A stretch of 36,329 bases of DNA from Candidatus Sulfotelmatobacter sp. Its GTDB lineage: Bacteria; Acidobacteriota; Terriglobia; Terriglobales; Acidobacteriaceae. Below the pieces are notes generated by a model that was not told the DNA's origin, ran no database searches, and saw nothing but the letters and a program-made list of their open reading frames with translations. Where the stretch lies: the NCBI GenBank assembly GCA_030041475.1, contig JASHNU010000067.1, positions 1-36,329 on the forward strand, given 5' to 3'. Made by a program: the position numbers and the translations under genes. Below are positions 26,658 through 33,996 of this stretch, piece after piece (positions within the stretch are counted from its first letter, which is position 1; the number at the start of each line of letters is the position of its first letter).

Positions 26658-26719
26658 AGATCCCTCGCTCCGCTCGGGATGACGCCAGCGAGGCTCAAAC
26701 GCCTCGCTAAGCAGCGTCA
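26658..26719 (-). repeat. TGA-embedding double-hairpin element, rplF copy
   Basis: This 62-bp copy overlaps the rplF stop. Relative to the infA copy, the hairpin stem ATCCT/AGGAT has become ATCCC/GGGAT, a two-sided compensatory change. The outer TGACGC/GCGTCA and inner AGCGAGGC/GCCTCGCT stems are perfect. Confidence 0.85.
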
Positions 26720-27256
26720 CTTTGCTCCCGTCTTTCCGACCTTCTTCTTCAGGCGCTCGCCCACGTAGCGCACACCTTTGTTCTTGTACGGATCGGGCGG
26801 ACGCAGCGCGCGCATCTCCGCCGCCACTTGTCCCACCCTCTGCCGGTCGATGCCGGTCAGCGTGATCCGCGTCTGCTTGGGATCGATCACTGCGTCAATA
26901 CCAGTTGGCAGCGGATACTCGATCGGGTGCGAGTAGCCCAGGTTGAATACCACGACCGTCTTGCCCTTCATCTCGGCGCGGTAACCGATACCGACGATTT
27001 CCAGTTCGCGCGTCCAACCCTTGGTCACGCCCTCGACGGCGTTGTTAACCAGCGCCCGCGCCAGCCCGTGCACGGCCGACTGCGAATCATTCTCGCGAAT
27101 CGCGACGATGTTGCCGTCTTTCTGTTCGACCTTGATGCCCGCCGGCAGTGCCGTGTCCAGCTTGCCCTTCGGCCCCTGCACCAGCACCGTGTTGCCTTCA
27201 ATTTTGACTGTGACTCCCTTGGGAATCGCGATCGGTTTTTTTCCAATTCGTGACAT
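26717..27256 (-). CDS. rplF: 50S ribosomal protein L6
   Basis: The 179-residue protein begins [20 protein letters not shown] and ends [20 protein letters not shown] followed by KKVGKTGAK, a textbook L6. The two similar alpha/beta domains are about 1-80 and 85-179. AAGAG lies six bases ahead of the ATG and belongs to the heptad array upstream. The final AAG-TGA lies at the edge of a repeat element. Confidence 0.97.
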   Translation of the reverse strand: MSRIGKKPIAIPKGVTVKIEGNTVLVQGPKGKLDTALPAGIKVEQKDGNIVAIRENDSQSAVHGLARALVNNAVEGVTKGWTRELEIVGIGYRAEMKGKTVVVFNLGYSHPIEYPLPTGIDAVIDPKQTRITLTGIDRQRVGQVAAEMRALRPPDPYKNKGVRYVGERLKKKVGKTGAK

Positions 27257-27260
27257 AAGT

Positions 27261-27350
27261 CGCTCTTAGCTCTTGGCTCTCAGCTTTTGGCAAAACCATG
27301 CTCTATCTTCACAGCGCCGTCTTAGCTGAAGGCCAAGAGCAATAGCCAAT
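27261..27350. repeat. Heptad arrays in the rpsH-rplF spacer
   Basis: One arm, 27261-27295: cgctctt, agctctt, ggctctc, agctttt, ggcaaaa. A second arm, 27324-27350: agctgaa, ggccaag, a slipped agcaat, agccaat. On the - strand CCAAGAGC of the first arm provides the AAGAG before the rplF start. Confidence 0.7.
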
Positions 27351-27358
27351 CAGCCGAT

Positions 27359-27757
27359 TTACCAGATCTGACACAACAACTCGCCGCCCACACCTTCCTT
27401 GCGCGCCTGGCGGCCGGTCATCACACCGCGTGGCGTCGTGAGGATATTGATCCCCATGCCTCCCAGCACGCGCGGAATCTCCGTGCGGCGCACGTACACG
27501 CGGCAGCCCGGGCGCGACACGCGCTCCGCCTTCGAGATCGCCGCCTCATTGTTGGCGCCGTACTTGAGGTAAACCCGGATAATCCTGTGCCCTTCTTCTT
27601 CGGTGGCCTTGTAGTTGGAGATGTATCCCTCTTCCTTCAAAATGCGCGCAATCTCCACCTTCAGCCGCGAGGCCGGGATATCCACTTTCTGGTGCCGCGC
27701 TTGCAACGCATTGCGCACTCGCGCCAGCATGTCTGCGACCGGATCGGTCAACCTCAT
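27359..27757 (-). CDS. rpsH: 30S ribosomal protein S8
   Basis: S8 is a central-domain 16S rRNA binder. The 132-residue protein begins MRLTDPVADMLARVRNALQA and ends with RVYVRRTEIPRVLGGMGINI, then STPRGVMT-type residues (LTTPRGVMTGRQARK) and GELLCQIW. Length is normal. AAGGAG lies upstream of the ATG. It follows rpsN across a 186-nt repeat-filled spacer. Confidence 0.97.
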   Translation of the reverse strand: MRLTDPVADMLARVRNALQARHQKVDIPASRLKVEIARILKEEGYISNYKATEEEGHRIIRVYLKYGANNEAAISKAERVSRPGCRVYVRRTEIPRVLGGMGINILTTPRGVMTGRQARKEGVGGELLCQIW

Positions 27758-27832
27758 CGCTTTGCTTCTCCTTGAGCCACCCGTTCGCTCCGCGTTCCTG
27801 CGGAGAACCTGCAGCAGCTTATTACCTCATCT

Positions 27833-27935
27833 TGTCATCCTGAGGCAAGGCGTCCTTTGCCTGCCGAAGGACCCGGGCGCGCCGCGCGAATCGCCCGCAC
27901 TCTTTGCTGGCGGCAAAGTCGCGCGTTCGGCGCGC
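27833..27935 (+). repeat. Long TGTCATCC hairpin element, rpsN-rpsH spacer copy
   Basis: It starts TGTCATCCTGAGGC, continues GCCGAAGGACC, then GCGCGCCG (27877-27884) pairs with CGGCGCGC (27928-27935) around CTTTGC/GCAAAG. A second copy with different stems lies between rplN and rpsQ. Orientation is given relative to the TGTCATCC start. Confidence 0.65.
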
Positions 27936-27943
27936 TTCCTTCA

Positions 27944-28159
27944 TCACCAGGAAGACTTCGAAACTCCTGGAATCTCCCCGCGCAGCGCCAGCTGCCGGAA
28001 ACACAGCCGGCAGATACCGAACTTGCGCAGGAAGCCGCGCGGCCGCCCGCACATCCTGCAGCGGTTGTGCCGCCGCGTCGAAAACTTCGGTTTTTTCACA
28101 TGCTCCGGCCTTTGATGCAAGCCGACGCCGTCTTTCACTCGTTTTGCTGTCGTCGCCAT
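27944..28159 (-). CDS. rpsN: 30S ribosomal protein S14, zinc-binding type Z
   Basis: The 71-residue protein has the finger Cys34-x2-Cys37...Cys50-x2-Cys53 ([20 protein letters not shown]), and ends [14 protein letters not shown], as in the short zinc S14 of Gram-positives and acidobacteria. It is about ten residues longer at the N-terminus than the usual 61. It lies between rplE and rpsH, the normal spc position. Confidence 0.95.
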   Translation of the reverse strand: MATTAKRVKDGVGLHQRPEHVKKPKFSTRRHNRCRMCGRPRGFLRKFGICRLCFRQLALRGEIPGVSKSSW

Positions 28160-28200
28160 TCAGTCCTTGTGAAAACCTCGCAACGTCTAAAGCTCGAACT

Positions 28201-28821
28201 CTACGCTCGGAACGGCATGCCCAGGTGCTTCAACAGCGACCGCGCCTGGTTGTCATTCGCCGCGGTCGTCACGATTGTGACATTCATGCCCTTCAGCTTG
28301 TCCACTTTCTCGTAGGAAATTTCCGGAAAGATCAACTGATCGTGCAGGCCGAGCGTGAAATTGCCGCGGCCGTCGAACGATCGCGTCGAAACTCCCTTGA
28401 AGTCGCGCACCCGCGGCAGGACGATGTTCACCAGCCGGTCGAAAAATTCGTACATGCGGTCGCCCCGCAGCGTGACCATCGTGCCAATGGATTGCCCCGC
28501 GCGCACCTTGAACGCCGCGATCGATTTCTTCGCGCGTGTGATGACGGGCTTCTGTCCCGTGATCTGGCCGAGTTCATTCACCGCCGGGTCGAGGATCTTC
28601 GCGTTCTGCGTCGCCTCGCCCACACCCATGTTCACCACGATCTTGTGCAGGCGTGGGACCGCCATCACATTCTGCAGTTCCAGTTCCTTCAGCAAAGCGG
28701 GCGCCACTTCCTTCTCAAACCTTGCGCGCAGCCGCGGACACTCCTTGGCACTGTGCCGCTGCTGCTCAGGAGCCTTCTGCTCCGGCGCCGCTTCTTTTTG
28801 ACCTTTCTTGTCTTTTGCCAT
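28201..28821 (-). CDS. rplE: 50S ribosomal protein L5
   Basis: L5 binds 5S rRNA and contacts P-site tRNA. The 206-residue protein has [40 protein letters not shown] and [20 protein letters not shown], all conserved. About 30 extra residues at the N-terminus ([20 protein letters not shown] and following) are a low-complexity extension. It follows rplX across a spacer made of heptad repeats. Confidence 0.97.
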   Translation of the reverse strand: MAKDKKGQKEAAPEQKAPEQQRHSAKECPRLRARFEKEVAPALLKELELQNVMAVPRLHKIVVNMGVGEATQNAKILDPAVNELGQITGQKPVITRAKKSIAAFKVRAGQSIGTMVTLRGDRMYEFFDRLVNIVLPRVRDFKGVSTRSFDGRGNFTLGLHDQLIFPEISYEKVDKLKGMNVTIVTTAANDNQARSLLKHLGMPFRA

Positions 28822-28826
28822 GTTCC

Positions 28827-28909
28827 AGCTCTCAGCTCTCAGCGTTCAGCTTTCAGCTCATCCTTGTGGCCATCAGCCAGAGGCTCACAGCTGAAAGCTG
28901 ATAGCTATT
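28827..28909. repeat. Heptad arrays as hairpin arms in the rplX-rplE spacer
   Basis: Left arm, 28827-28861: agctctc, agctctc, agcgttc, agctttc, agctcat. Right arm, 28889-28909: agctgaa, agctgat, agctatt. CAGCTTTCAGCT (28847-28858) is the exact complement of AGCTGAAAGCTG (28889-28900). The rplX stop (TAG) is inside the last unit. Confidence 0.8.
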
Positions 28910-29246
28910 TGTCCAATGTCGTTCCGCACTTCTTGCACACCCGTACCTTGCGGTCACCGCGCTCTTCATGCCCGATCCGCACCGGTCCGCAGCTCGGACA
29001 GACGAGTTGCACATTCGAGATCGCGATGCGACTCTCCTGCTCAGCAATACCGCCCTTGATGTTGCGCTGCGGGTTCGGGCGCACGTGCTTCTTCACCATC
29101 ATCACGTGCTCGACCAGAATCTTCGCGTCGTTGGGAAACACGCGCAGCACGCGCCCTTCCTTGCCTTTGTCACGGCCGGTGATCACCTTGACGGTGTCGT
29201 TCCGCCGAATGTCTACTCGCTTGTGTCCCATTGATGCAGTCGCCAT
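28905..29246 (-). CDS. rplX: 50S ribosomal protein L24 with C-terminal zinc ribbon
   Basis: L24 starts 50S assembly. From the ATG at 29246 it has 113 residues: a KOW motif region (DTVKVITGRDKGKEGRVLRV) and a C-terminal four-cysteine ribbon, Cys83, 86, 104 and 107 (CPSCGPVRIG...CKKCG). Such a ribbon is known in L24 of several phyla but absent in E. coli. A TTG at 29252 and an ATG at 29231 are other possible starts. Gap to rplN is 18 nt. Confidence 0.93.
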   Translation of the reverse strand: MATASMGHKRVDIRRNDTVKVITGRDKGKEGRVLRVFPNDAKILVEHVMMVKKHVRPNPQRNIKGGIAEQESRIAISNVQLVCPSCGPVRIGHEERGDRKVRVCKKCGTTLDK

Positions 29247-29264
29247 AATCAATCTCGAAATCTG

Positions 29265-29636
29265 CTAGATCACTTCCGGAGCCAAACTCACAATTTTCAA
29301 AAACTTCTTCTCCCGCAGTTCGCGAGCCACGGGCCCGAAAACGCGTGTCCCGACCGGTTCGCCGGCTTCATTGATCAGGACCGCGGCATTCTGATCGAAG
29401 CGGATATACGTTCCGTCACGGCGCCGGTGTTCCTTGCGTGTACGCACGATAACCGCCTTTACCACTTTCCCCTTCTGCACCTGGCCCTCCGGCGCCGACT
29501 CTTTGACCGCTGCCGTGATCACGTCGCCCAGCCCGGCATTTAGTCCGGTCGAGCCGCCCAGCGGCAGAATCATCTGCAGCTTGCGCGCGCCTGAATTATC
29601 AGCGACCTCCAGCATGCTTCTCATCATCACGGCCAT
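29265..29636 (-). CDS. rplN: 50S ribosomal protein L14
   Basis: The 123-residue protein reads [20 protein letters not shown], then [20 protein letters not shown] and [20 protein letters not shown], the most conserved L14 segments. L14 forms an intersubunit bridge. GGGAG precedes the ATG. It follows rpsQ across a 147-nt spacer with a long hairpin element. Confidence 0.98.
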   Translation of the reverse strand: MAVMMRSMLEVADNSGARKLQMILPLGGSTGLNAGLGDVITAAVKESAPEGQVQKGKVVKAVIVRTRKEHRRRDGTYIRFDQNAAVLINEAGEPVGTRVFGPVARELREKKFLKIVSLAPEVI

Positions 29637-29659
29637 GTCAGTTCTCCCTCACCATTTCT

Positions 29660-29774
29660 TGTCATCCTAAGGCGACATGCTGTTTGCCGCCGAAGGACCT
29701 GGGCGAGCCGCGCAAAGCGTCGCGCTGCTTTTACCAGGGAAAACCGCGACGCATAAAGCCCGTGCTTGGCTCGC
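29660..29774 (+). repeat. Long TGTCATCC hairpin element, rpsQ-rplN spacer copy
   Basis: It starts TGTCATCCTAAGGC and continues GCCGAAGGACCT like the copy at 27833. GCGAGCC (29703-29709) pairs with GGCTCGC (29768-29774), and inside it GCGTCGCG (29717-29724) pairs with CGCGACGC (29745-29752). It fills most of the spacer. Confidence 0.65.
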
Positions 29775-29783
29775 ATCCTTAAG

Positions 29784-30110
29784 TCAGCTCGCCACTTCTG
29801 TCGCCGCTTCCGGCACCAGAGAGGCCTTGCGCACAATATCTTTCAGCTTCCAGCGCTTCAACTTCGACAGCGGGCGCGTCTCCTCAATCCGCACCACGTC
29901 GCCCACATGCGCTTCATTCTTCTCGTCATGCGCGTAGAATTTCTTGTGTCGCGCGATCACGCGCCCGTAAAACGGATGCGACTTCTTCCGCGTCACTTGC
30001 ACCACGATCGTCTTCTGCATGCGCGTGGAGACAACTTCTCCCACCACTTCCTTGCGGCGGCCCTGCACATGCTCGGCGGCCGGCGTCGCTGGTTTCGTTT
30101 CCGCCATCAT
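29784..30110 (-). CDS. rpsQ: 30S ribosomal protein S17
   Basis: S17 is an early 16S rRNA binder. The 108-residue protein has EVVSTRMQKTIVVQVTRKKS, HPFYGRVIARHKKFYAHDEK and VGDVVRIEETRPLSKLKRWK, the family core. Alanine-rich tails at both ends make it longer than the usual 85-90. GGAG lies five bases before the first of two ATG codons (30110, 30107). Confidence 0.96.
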   Translation of the reverse strand: MMAETKPATPAAEHVQGRRKEVVGEVVSTRMQKTIVVQVTRKKSHPFYGRVIARHKKFYAHDEKNEAHVGDVVRIEETRPLSKLKRWKLKDIVRKASLVPEAATEVAS

Positions 30111-30133
30111 CGTTTCTCCGTTACTTCTCTCCG

Positions 30134-30343
30134 TTACTTCTTCTCGCCCGCGGTCGCGCGCGTGCGCTCGCCCAGAATCGTCTTCACCCGCGCAATGTCC
30201 TTGCGCAGGCCGCGAATCTTCTTCAGGCTCTCGGTCTGCCCCATGTTGAGCTGAAACTTCAGCTTGAACAACTGGTCGGCCAAATCGCTCTCCTGGTGCT
30301 GCAGTTCCGCGTCCGTCAGGTTTCTGATTTTGTCTACCTTCAT
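30134..30343 (-). CDS. rpmC: 50S ribosomal protein L29
   Basis: The 69-residue protein is two helices: KIRNLTDAELQHQESDLADQ and LFKLKFQLNMGQTESLKKIR, then RKDIARVKTILGER. L29 sits at the tunnel exit next to L23. AGGAAG lies five bases before the ATG and overlaps the end of rplP, so translation is probably coupled. Confidence 0.96.
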   Translation of the reverse strand: MKVDKIRNLTDAELQHQESDLADQLFKLKFQLNMGQTESLKKIRGLRKDIARVKTILGERTRATAGEKK

Positions 30344-30352
30344 AAATGCTTC

Positions 30353-30772
30353 CTAGTGCGTCAGTGTCTCGCGCTTGACTAGAGTCGTGCGCAGCGCCAG
30401 CTTGTGCGATGCCAGCCGCATCGCCTCGCTCGCGTCCTGATGCGTCACGCCTTCCATCTCAAAGAGAATCTTTCCCGGCTTCACCACCGCGACCCAGTGA
30501 TCGGGCGCTCCCTTGCCCTTGCCCATACGGGTTTCGGCTGGCTTCTTCGTGACCGGCTTGTCAGGGAACACGCGAATCCAGATCTTGCCCCCGCGTTTCA
30601 CAAAACGTGTCATGGCCACGCGGCTGGCCTCAATCTGCCGGTCAGTGATCCATCCCGGCTCGAGCACTTTCAGCCCGTAGTCACCGAACGCCAGCGTCGA
30701 TCCGCGCCACGCTTTGCCGGTCATGCGGCCGCGCTGCTGCTTGCGATACTTCACTTTCTTTGGCATCAACAT
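30353..30772 (-). CDS. rplP: 50S ribosomal protein L16
   Basis: The 139-residue protein begins [20 protein letters not shown] and includes [20 protein letters not shown] and [20 protein letters not shown], diagnostic of L16, which helps organise the peptidyl-transferase centre and A-tRNA site. The ATG at 30772 fits the family start. AAGAG eight bases upstream comes from the adjacent heptad array. Confidence 0.97.
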   Translation of the reverse strand: MLMPKKVKYRKQQRGRMTGKAWRGSTLAFGDYGLKVLEPGWITDRQIEASRVAMTRFVKRGGKIWIRVFPDKPVTKKPAETRMGKGKGAPDHWVAVVKPGKILFEMEGVTHQDASEAMRLASHKLALRTTLVKRETLTH

Positions 30773-30778
30773 AAAATC

Positions 30779-30806
30779 AACTCTTGCCTTCTAGCTATTA
30801 GCTAAC
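30779..30806. repeat. Heptad array upstream of rplP
   Basis: Units aactctt, gccttct, agctatt, agctaac lie directly before the rplP start (30772). The hairpin element 30813-30854 follows on its other side. Confidence 0.65.
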
Positions 30807-30812
30807 AAACCA

Positions 30813-30854
30813 TGTCATTCTGAACGCGCGCAAGGCGTGGGTGAGGAACCTGCT
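30813..30854 (+). repeat. TGTCATTC...GTGAGGAACC hairpin element, rpsC-rplP copy
   Basis: TGTCATTCTGA leads to a short stem (ACGC, 7-nt loop, GCGT), then GTGAGGAACCTGCT. The same head and tail flank different stems at 32573 and 33557. Confidence 0.7.
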
Positions 30855-30873
30855 GTTTTGCAGAACTTCCCTG

Positions 30874-31548
30874 CTAAAACCCACCCGCCGCCACCGGCGT
30901 CTGACCTTCGCGCTTTTTCTGCTGCAGGATCTCGCCCTTGTACACCCAGCACTTCACGCCGATCACACCATACGTCGTGCGCGCTTCGGTAAACCCGAAG
31001 TCGATATCGGCCCGCAGCGTGTGCAGCGGCAGGCGTCCCTGCAGATACCATTCGGAACGCGCGATTTCATTTCCGTTCAGCCGCCCGCTCACGCGAACCT
31101 TGATTCCCTTGCACCCGAAACGCAGTGCCGAATCGACCGCTTTGCGCATCGCGCGGCGGAAACCGACGCGCTTTTCCAGCTGCAGCGCGATCGCTTCCGA
31201 CACCAGCTGCGCGTCCAGTTCGGGCTTGTGCACTTCCTGGATGTCGACAAAAATATCTTTCCCGCCAGTGCGTTTCTGTAGCTCAGCCTTGAGCTTGTCG
31301 ATCTCCGCGCCCTTGCGTCCGATGATGATCCCCGGCCGCGCCGTCTTGATAATGATGCGCAGCTTGTTCCCCGGCCGCTCGATCTCAATGGCGCTGACGC
31401 CCGCCGACTTGAGCTTGTCCTTCAGCTCAGCCTTGAGCTTCACGTCTTCGTGCAGCTGCTTGTCATAATCCCGTTCGGCAAACCAGCGCGACTTCCACGG
31501 CTTTGTGTAGCCGAGCCGAAAACCATACGGATGGACTTTTTGTCCCAT
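30874..31548 (-). CDS. rpsC: 30S ribosomal protein S3
   Basis: S3 forms the mRNA entry channel with S4 and S5. The 224-residue protein begins [20 protein letters not shown], has the KH domain with [20 protein letters not shown], and the C-terminal [20 protein letters not shown] and [19 protein letters not shown]. Length is normal. AGGAG lies five to six bases before the ATG. Confidence 0.98.
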   Translation of the reverse strand: MGQKVHPYGFRLGYTKPWKSRWFAERDYDKQLHEDVKLKAELKDKLKSAGVSAIEIERPGNKLRIIIKTARPGIIIGRKGAEIDKLKAELQKRTGGKDIFVDIQEVHKPELDAQLVSEAIALQLEKRVGFRRAMRKAVDSALRFGCKGIKVRVSGRLNGNEIARSEWYLQGRLPLHTLRADIDFGFTEARTTYGVIGVKCWVYKGEILQQKKREGQTPVAAGGF

Positions 31549-31572
31549 TGCTTCTCCTAGAAAACAACCGTT

Positions 31573-31614
31573 GGGTGCCCCATCCTAAGCGCGTTCTGTG
31601 CGCTTAGAGTGGGA
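31573..31614 (+). repeat. GGGTGCCCCAT...GTGGGA hairpin element, rplV-rpsC copy
   Basis: GGGTGCCCCAT (31573-31583), stem CTAAGCGC/GCGCTTAG around a 7-nt loop (31593-31599), then GTGGGA (31609-31614). It lies in the 77-nt rplV-rpsC spacer. Confidence 0.75.
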
Positions 31615-31625
31615 ATAACCTCAAC

Positions 31626-32090
31626 CTATTTCGCAACCGCCTTCTTCTTTCCCGCCGACTTCTTCACCGCCGGCGTACGCCGCTTCGCTTTCGGAGCCGG
31701 CGCCGATTCTTCGCCAACAACCGTTGCCACAGCCTCGTTCTTACCGCCCTCGGCCAGCACCAGCTCGATATGCGCAATGCGCCGCTGATAGCGGTACGCG
31801 CGCCCCTGCGGTGCCGGACGAATCCGCTTCATGCGCGGCCCGTCGTTCGCCACCGCGTGCTTCACATACAGGTTGTCGATCTCGACGTCGAGTCCTTTCT
31901 CGGTCGCGAGAAAGTTCGCGTTGTCGAGCGCCGACTGCAAAAGCTTGCCCACATGAGCGGCCACGCGCTTCTTGGTAAACAGCAGCGTGTTGCGCGCTTC
32001 CTCGACGCGCCGCCCCTTGATCAAGTCCAGCACCAGCCGCGCCTTCTGGGGCGAGACGCGCAGGTAACGGGTTTCCGCTCGAAATTCCAT
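31626..32090 (-). CDS. rplV: 50S ribosomal protein L22
   Basis: L22 lines the peptide exit tunnel. The 154-residue protein has YLRVSPQKARLVLDLIKGRR, the tunnel hairpin region with MKRIRPAPQGRAYRYQRRIA and HIELVLAE. A Lys/Ala/Pro-rich tail of about 35 residues (KAKRRTPAVKKSAGKKKAVA) is extra compared with the usual 110-115. It follows rpsS by 63 nt. Confidence 0.97.
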   Translation of the reverse strand: MEFRAETRYLRVSPQKARLVLDLIKGRRVEEARNTLLFTKKRVAAHVGKLLQSALDNANFLATEKGLDVEIDNLYVKHAVANDGPRMKRIRPAPQGRAYRYQRRIAHIELVLAEGGKNEAVATVVGEESAPAPKAKRRTPAVKKSAGKKKAVAK

Positions 32091-32108
32091 AGTGTTCTCT
32101 CAGCTCTT

Positions 32109-32146
32109 GGGTGCCCCATGTCTCGCCGACTTTGCGAGACGTGGGA
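32109..32146 (+). repeat. GGGTGCCCCAT...GTGGGA hairpin element, rpsS-rplV copy
   Basis: GGGTGCCCCAT (32109-32119), stem GTCTCGC/GCGAGAC around a 7-nt loop (32127-32133), then GTGGGA (32141-32146). The flanks equal the copy at 31573, while the stem sequence is different but still fully paired. Confidence 0.75.
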
Positions 32147-32153
32147 ACACTCG

Positions 32154-32519
32154 CTACGCCTTCGGTGCCGCCGGAGGCGCTCCTGCCGCAGGCGCGGCCG
32201 GTGCAATCGCTCCCGGGCCGCCCGGAATGCCAGCTGGCTTCGCCGCCGCTTCTGTCGCCGCCTTCATGGAGTGGCCTTTGAACTGGCGCGTAAAACTGAA
32301 CTCGCCCAGCTTGTGTCCGACCATGTTCTCGGTGACGTACACGGGAATGAATTTCTTGCCGTTGTGCACCGCGATCGTGTGTCCCACCATCTCGGGAACC
32401 ACGGTCGAGCGCCGCGACCAGGTGCGCAGCACCTTCTTCTCGTTGCGCGAATTCATCTGCTCTACCCGCGCCAGCAGGTAGCCATCCACGAACGCGCCTT
32501 TCTTGGTTGAACGTGCCAT
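32154..32519 (-). CDS. rpsS: 30S ribosomal protein S19
   Basis: S19 lies in the 30S head and contacts S13. The 121-residue protein includes [40 protein letters not shown] and [22 protein letters not shown]-terminal Ala/Pro/Gly tail of about 30 residues goes beyond the usual length (about 92). An AGAAG in the heptad array eight bases upstream is the only Shine-Dalgarno candidate near the ATG. Confidence 0.97.
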   Translation of the reverse strand: MARSTKKGAFVDGYLLARVEQMNSRNEKKVLRTWSRRSTVVPEMVGHTIAVHNGKKFIPVYVTENMVGHKLGEFSFTRQFKGHSMKAATEAAAKPAGIPGGPGAIAPAAPAAGAPPAAPKA

Positions 32520-32525
32520 AAAGTC

Positions 32526-32561
32526 AGCTTCTAGCTGTTAGCTCCTAAGCTCTTAGCTAAA
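32526..32561. repeat. Heptad array upstream of rpsS
   Basis: Units agcttct, agctgtt, agctcct, a one-base slip, agctctt, agctaaa. The array begins six bases from the rpsS start codon and is followed by the hairpin element at 32573. Confidence 0.75.
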
Positions 32562-32572
32562 TCTAAAAACGT

Positions 32573-32613
32573 TGTCATTCCGACCCGATTCAAGAATCGG
32601 TGAGGAACCTGCT
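32573..32613 (+). repeat. TGTCATTC...GTGAGGAACC hairpin element, rplB-rpsS copy
   Basis: TGTCATTCCGA, then a perfect 7-bp stem CCGATTC/GAATCGG with an AA loop, then GTGAGGAACCTGCT. The TGA element of rplB follows ten bases later. Confidence 0.75.
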
Positions 32614-32623
32614 TTTGTGCTTC

Positions 32624-32687
32624 GGATCCTTCGCAAAGAACACTCAGGATGACCGCAGCGGGCTCAAACTCCCGCTAAACGCGGTCA
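32624..32687 (-). repeat. TGA-embedding double-hairpin element, rplB copy
   Basis: The most diverged copy (64 bp). On the - strand the rplB stop begins TGACCGC, which pairs with GCGGTCA; the inner stem is AGCGGG/CCCGCT and the last hairpin is ATCCT/AGGAT with a longer loop. Stem sequences differ from the other copies, yet pairing is kept. Confidence 0.8.
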
Positions 32688-33509
32688 CTTGCTTCTCCGG
32701 CTCACAATGAACTTGTCCGTACGCTTGTTATTGCGCGTCTTATAGCCGCGCGTCGGCTGGCCCCACGGCGTCACCGGATGCCGCCCGCCCGAAGTCTTGC
32801 CTTCGCCGCCGCCGTGCGGATGATCCACCGGATTCATCGACACGCCGCGGTTCACCGGGCGCCGCCCCAGCCAGCGCGTCTTTCCCGCCTTGCCGATGGT
32901 GACGTTCTCATGGTCCAGGTTGCCCACCTGCCCGATCGTCGCCATACAATCCTGCGAAACCTTGCGCGTCTCGCCCGAAGGCAGCTTCACCAGCGCGTAT
33001 TCTTCTTCCTTCGCAACCAGCTGCGCCGAACCACCAGCCGACCGGACCATCTGCCCACCCTTGCCCGGCTTCAATTCGAGGTTGTGAATCACCGTGCCAG
33101 GCGGAATATTGCGCAGGGGCAACGCGTTGCCCACGAGAATGTCGGCCTCGGGACCACTCACCACTTTCTGCCCGACTTTCAGCCCTTCCGGCTGCAGAAT
33201 GTAACGCTTCTCGCCATCCGCATACGCCAGCAGCGCAATGCGCGCCGAGCGGTTCGGATCGTACTCGATCGTCGCCACCGTCGCCGGAATACCAGCCTTG
33301 TCACGCTTGAAGTCAATGATGCGCAGCTTGCGCTTGTGCCCACCGCCGCGGTGCCACAGTGTGATGTCGCCTGAATTGCGGCGGCCGCCGGTGCGCTGCT
33401 TGGGTTCGAGCAGCGGCTTGTGCGGATGCTGCGTCGTAATGTCGTCGTTGACCAGCGTGGTGCGAAAGCGCAGCGTCTGCGTCGTCGGTCGGTATGTCTT
33501 GATCGGCAT
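32685..33509 (-). CDS. rplB: 50S ribosomal protein L2
   Basis: L2 is needed for subunit joining and peptidyl transfer. The 274-residue protein contains [40 protein letters not shown] and the C-terminal [20 protein letters not shown] motif with its catalytic-region histidine. Length is normal. AAGAG six bases before the ATG comes from the heptad array. The stop TGA belongs to a repeat element. Confidence 0.98.
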   Translation of the reverse strand: MPIKTYRPTTQTLRFRTTLVNDDITTQHPHKPLLEPKQRTGGRRNSGDITLWHRGGGHKRKLRIIDFKRDKAGIPATVATIEYDPNRSARIALLAYADGEKRYILQPEGLKVGQKVVSGPEADILVGNALPLRNIPPGTVIHNLELKPGKGGQMVRSAGGSAQLVAKEEEYALVKLPSGETRKVSQDCMATIGQVGNLDHENVTIGKAGKTRWLGRRPVNRGVSMNPVDHPHGGGEGKTSGGRHPVTPWGQPTRGYKTRNNKRTDKFIVSRRSK

Positions 33510-33513
33510 AATC

Positions 33514-33548
33514 AGCTCTTAGCTGCTAGCTTCTGGCTGCTAGCTCAA
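33514..33548. repeat. Five-unit heptad array upstream of rplB
   Basis: Units agctctt, agctgct, agcttct, ggctgct, agctcaa run in perfect register from four bases upstream of the rplB start. The hairpin element 33557-33598 follows. Confidence 0.8.
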
Positions 33549-33556
33549 ATCACTTA

Positions 33557-33598
33557 TGTCATTCCGAACGGGCGTCTCCCGCCGGTGAGGAACCCGCT
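33557..33598 (+). repeat. TGTCATTC...GTGAGGAACC hairpin element, rplW-rplB copy
   Basis: TGTCATTCCGA, a short G/C stem (CGGG/CCCG, alternatively GGCG/CGCC), then GTGAGGAACCCGCT. Third copy of the family, again beside a heptad array. Confidence 0.7.
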
Positions 33599-33608
33599 TT
33601 TTCCAAAA

Positions 33609-33637
33609 GCGATTCGGCCGATCACGCGCCGAATCGC
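33609..33637. repeat. 10-bp perfect hairpin in the rplW-rplB spacer
   Basis: GCGATTCGGC (33609-33618) pairs fully with GCCGAATCGC (33628-33637) around a 9-nt loop. There is no T-run on either side, so it is not a standard terminator. Confidence 0.65.
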
Positions 33638-33696
33638 ACCGTGGAAGGGGCCTTCCTGCTCTTTGGTCATGCACCGCCCTCGTGCGGCTTTCCAAA

Positions 33697-33990
33697 TTAA
33701 AGATTCTGCGCGTATTCCGGCATCTTCTCGCCGGCCCGCAACCGCACGTACGCCTTCTTCCAATCCGGACGGTAGCCCGCAAACTTCCCGCGCCGCCGCT
33801 CTTTTCCCGGGTAGGTGGCCGTGCGGACCGAATGCACCTTCACCTTGAAAATTGTCTGCACCGCTTCCCGGATTTCCGTCTTCGTCGCCTTCGGCGCCAC
33901 CTGGAACACTAGCGTGTTCTGGTTTTCCTTGATGGCCAGGCCCTTCTCGGTAATCACCGGACGGCGAATAATCTGGTATGCGCTCTTCAT
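33697..33990 (-). CDS. rplW: 50S ribosomal protein L23
   Basis: L23 docks trigger factor and SRP at the tunnel exit. The 97-residue protein has IIRRPVITEKGLAIKENQNT, FKVKVHSVRTATYPGKERRR and FAGYRPDWKKAYVRLRAGEK. Length is normal. It lies six bases after the rplD stop, so the two are likely coupled. Confidence 0.97.
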   Translation of the reverse strand: MKSAYQIIRRPVITEKGLAIKENQNTLVFQVAPKATKTEIREAVQTIFKVKVHSVRTATYPGKERRRGKFAGYRPDWKKAYVRLRAGEKMPEYAQNL

Positions 33991-33996
33991 GATTCG

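Noticed and set aside
20874-33548. Possible CRISPR arrays
   Set aside because: The tandem units are only 7 nt, with no spacers of regular length and no cas genes.
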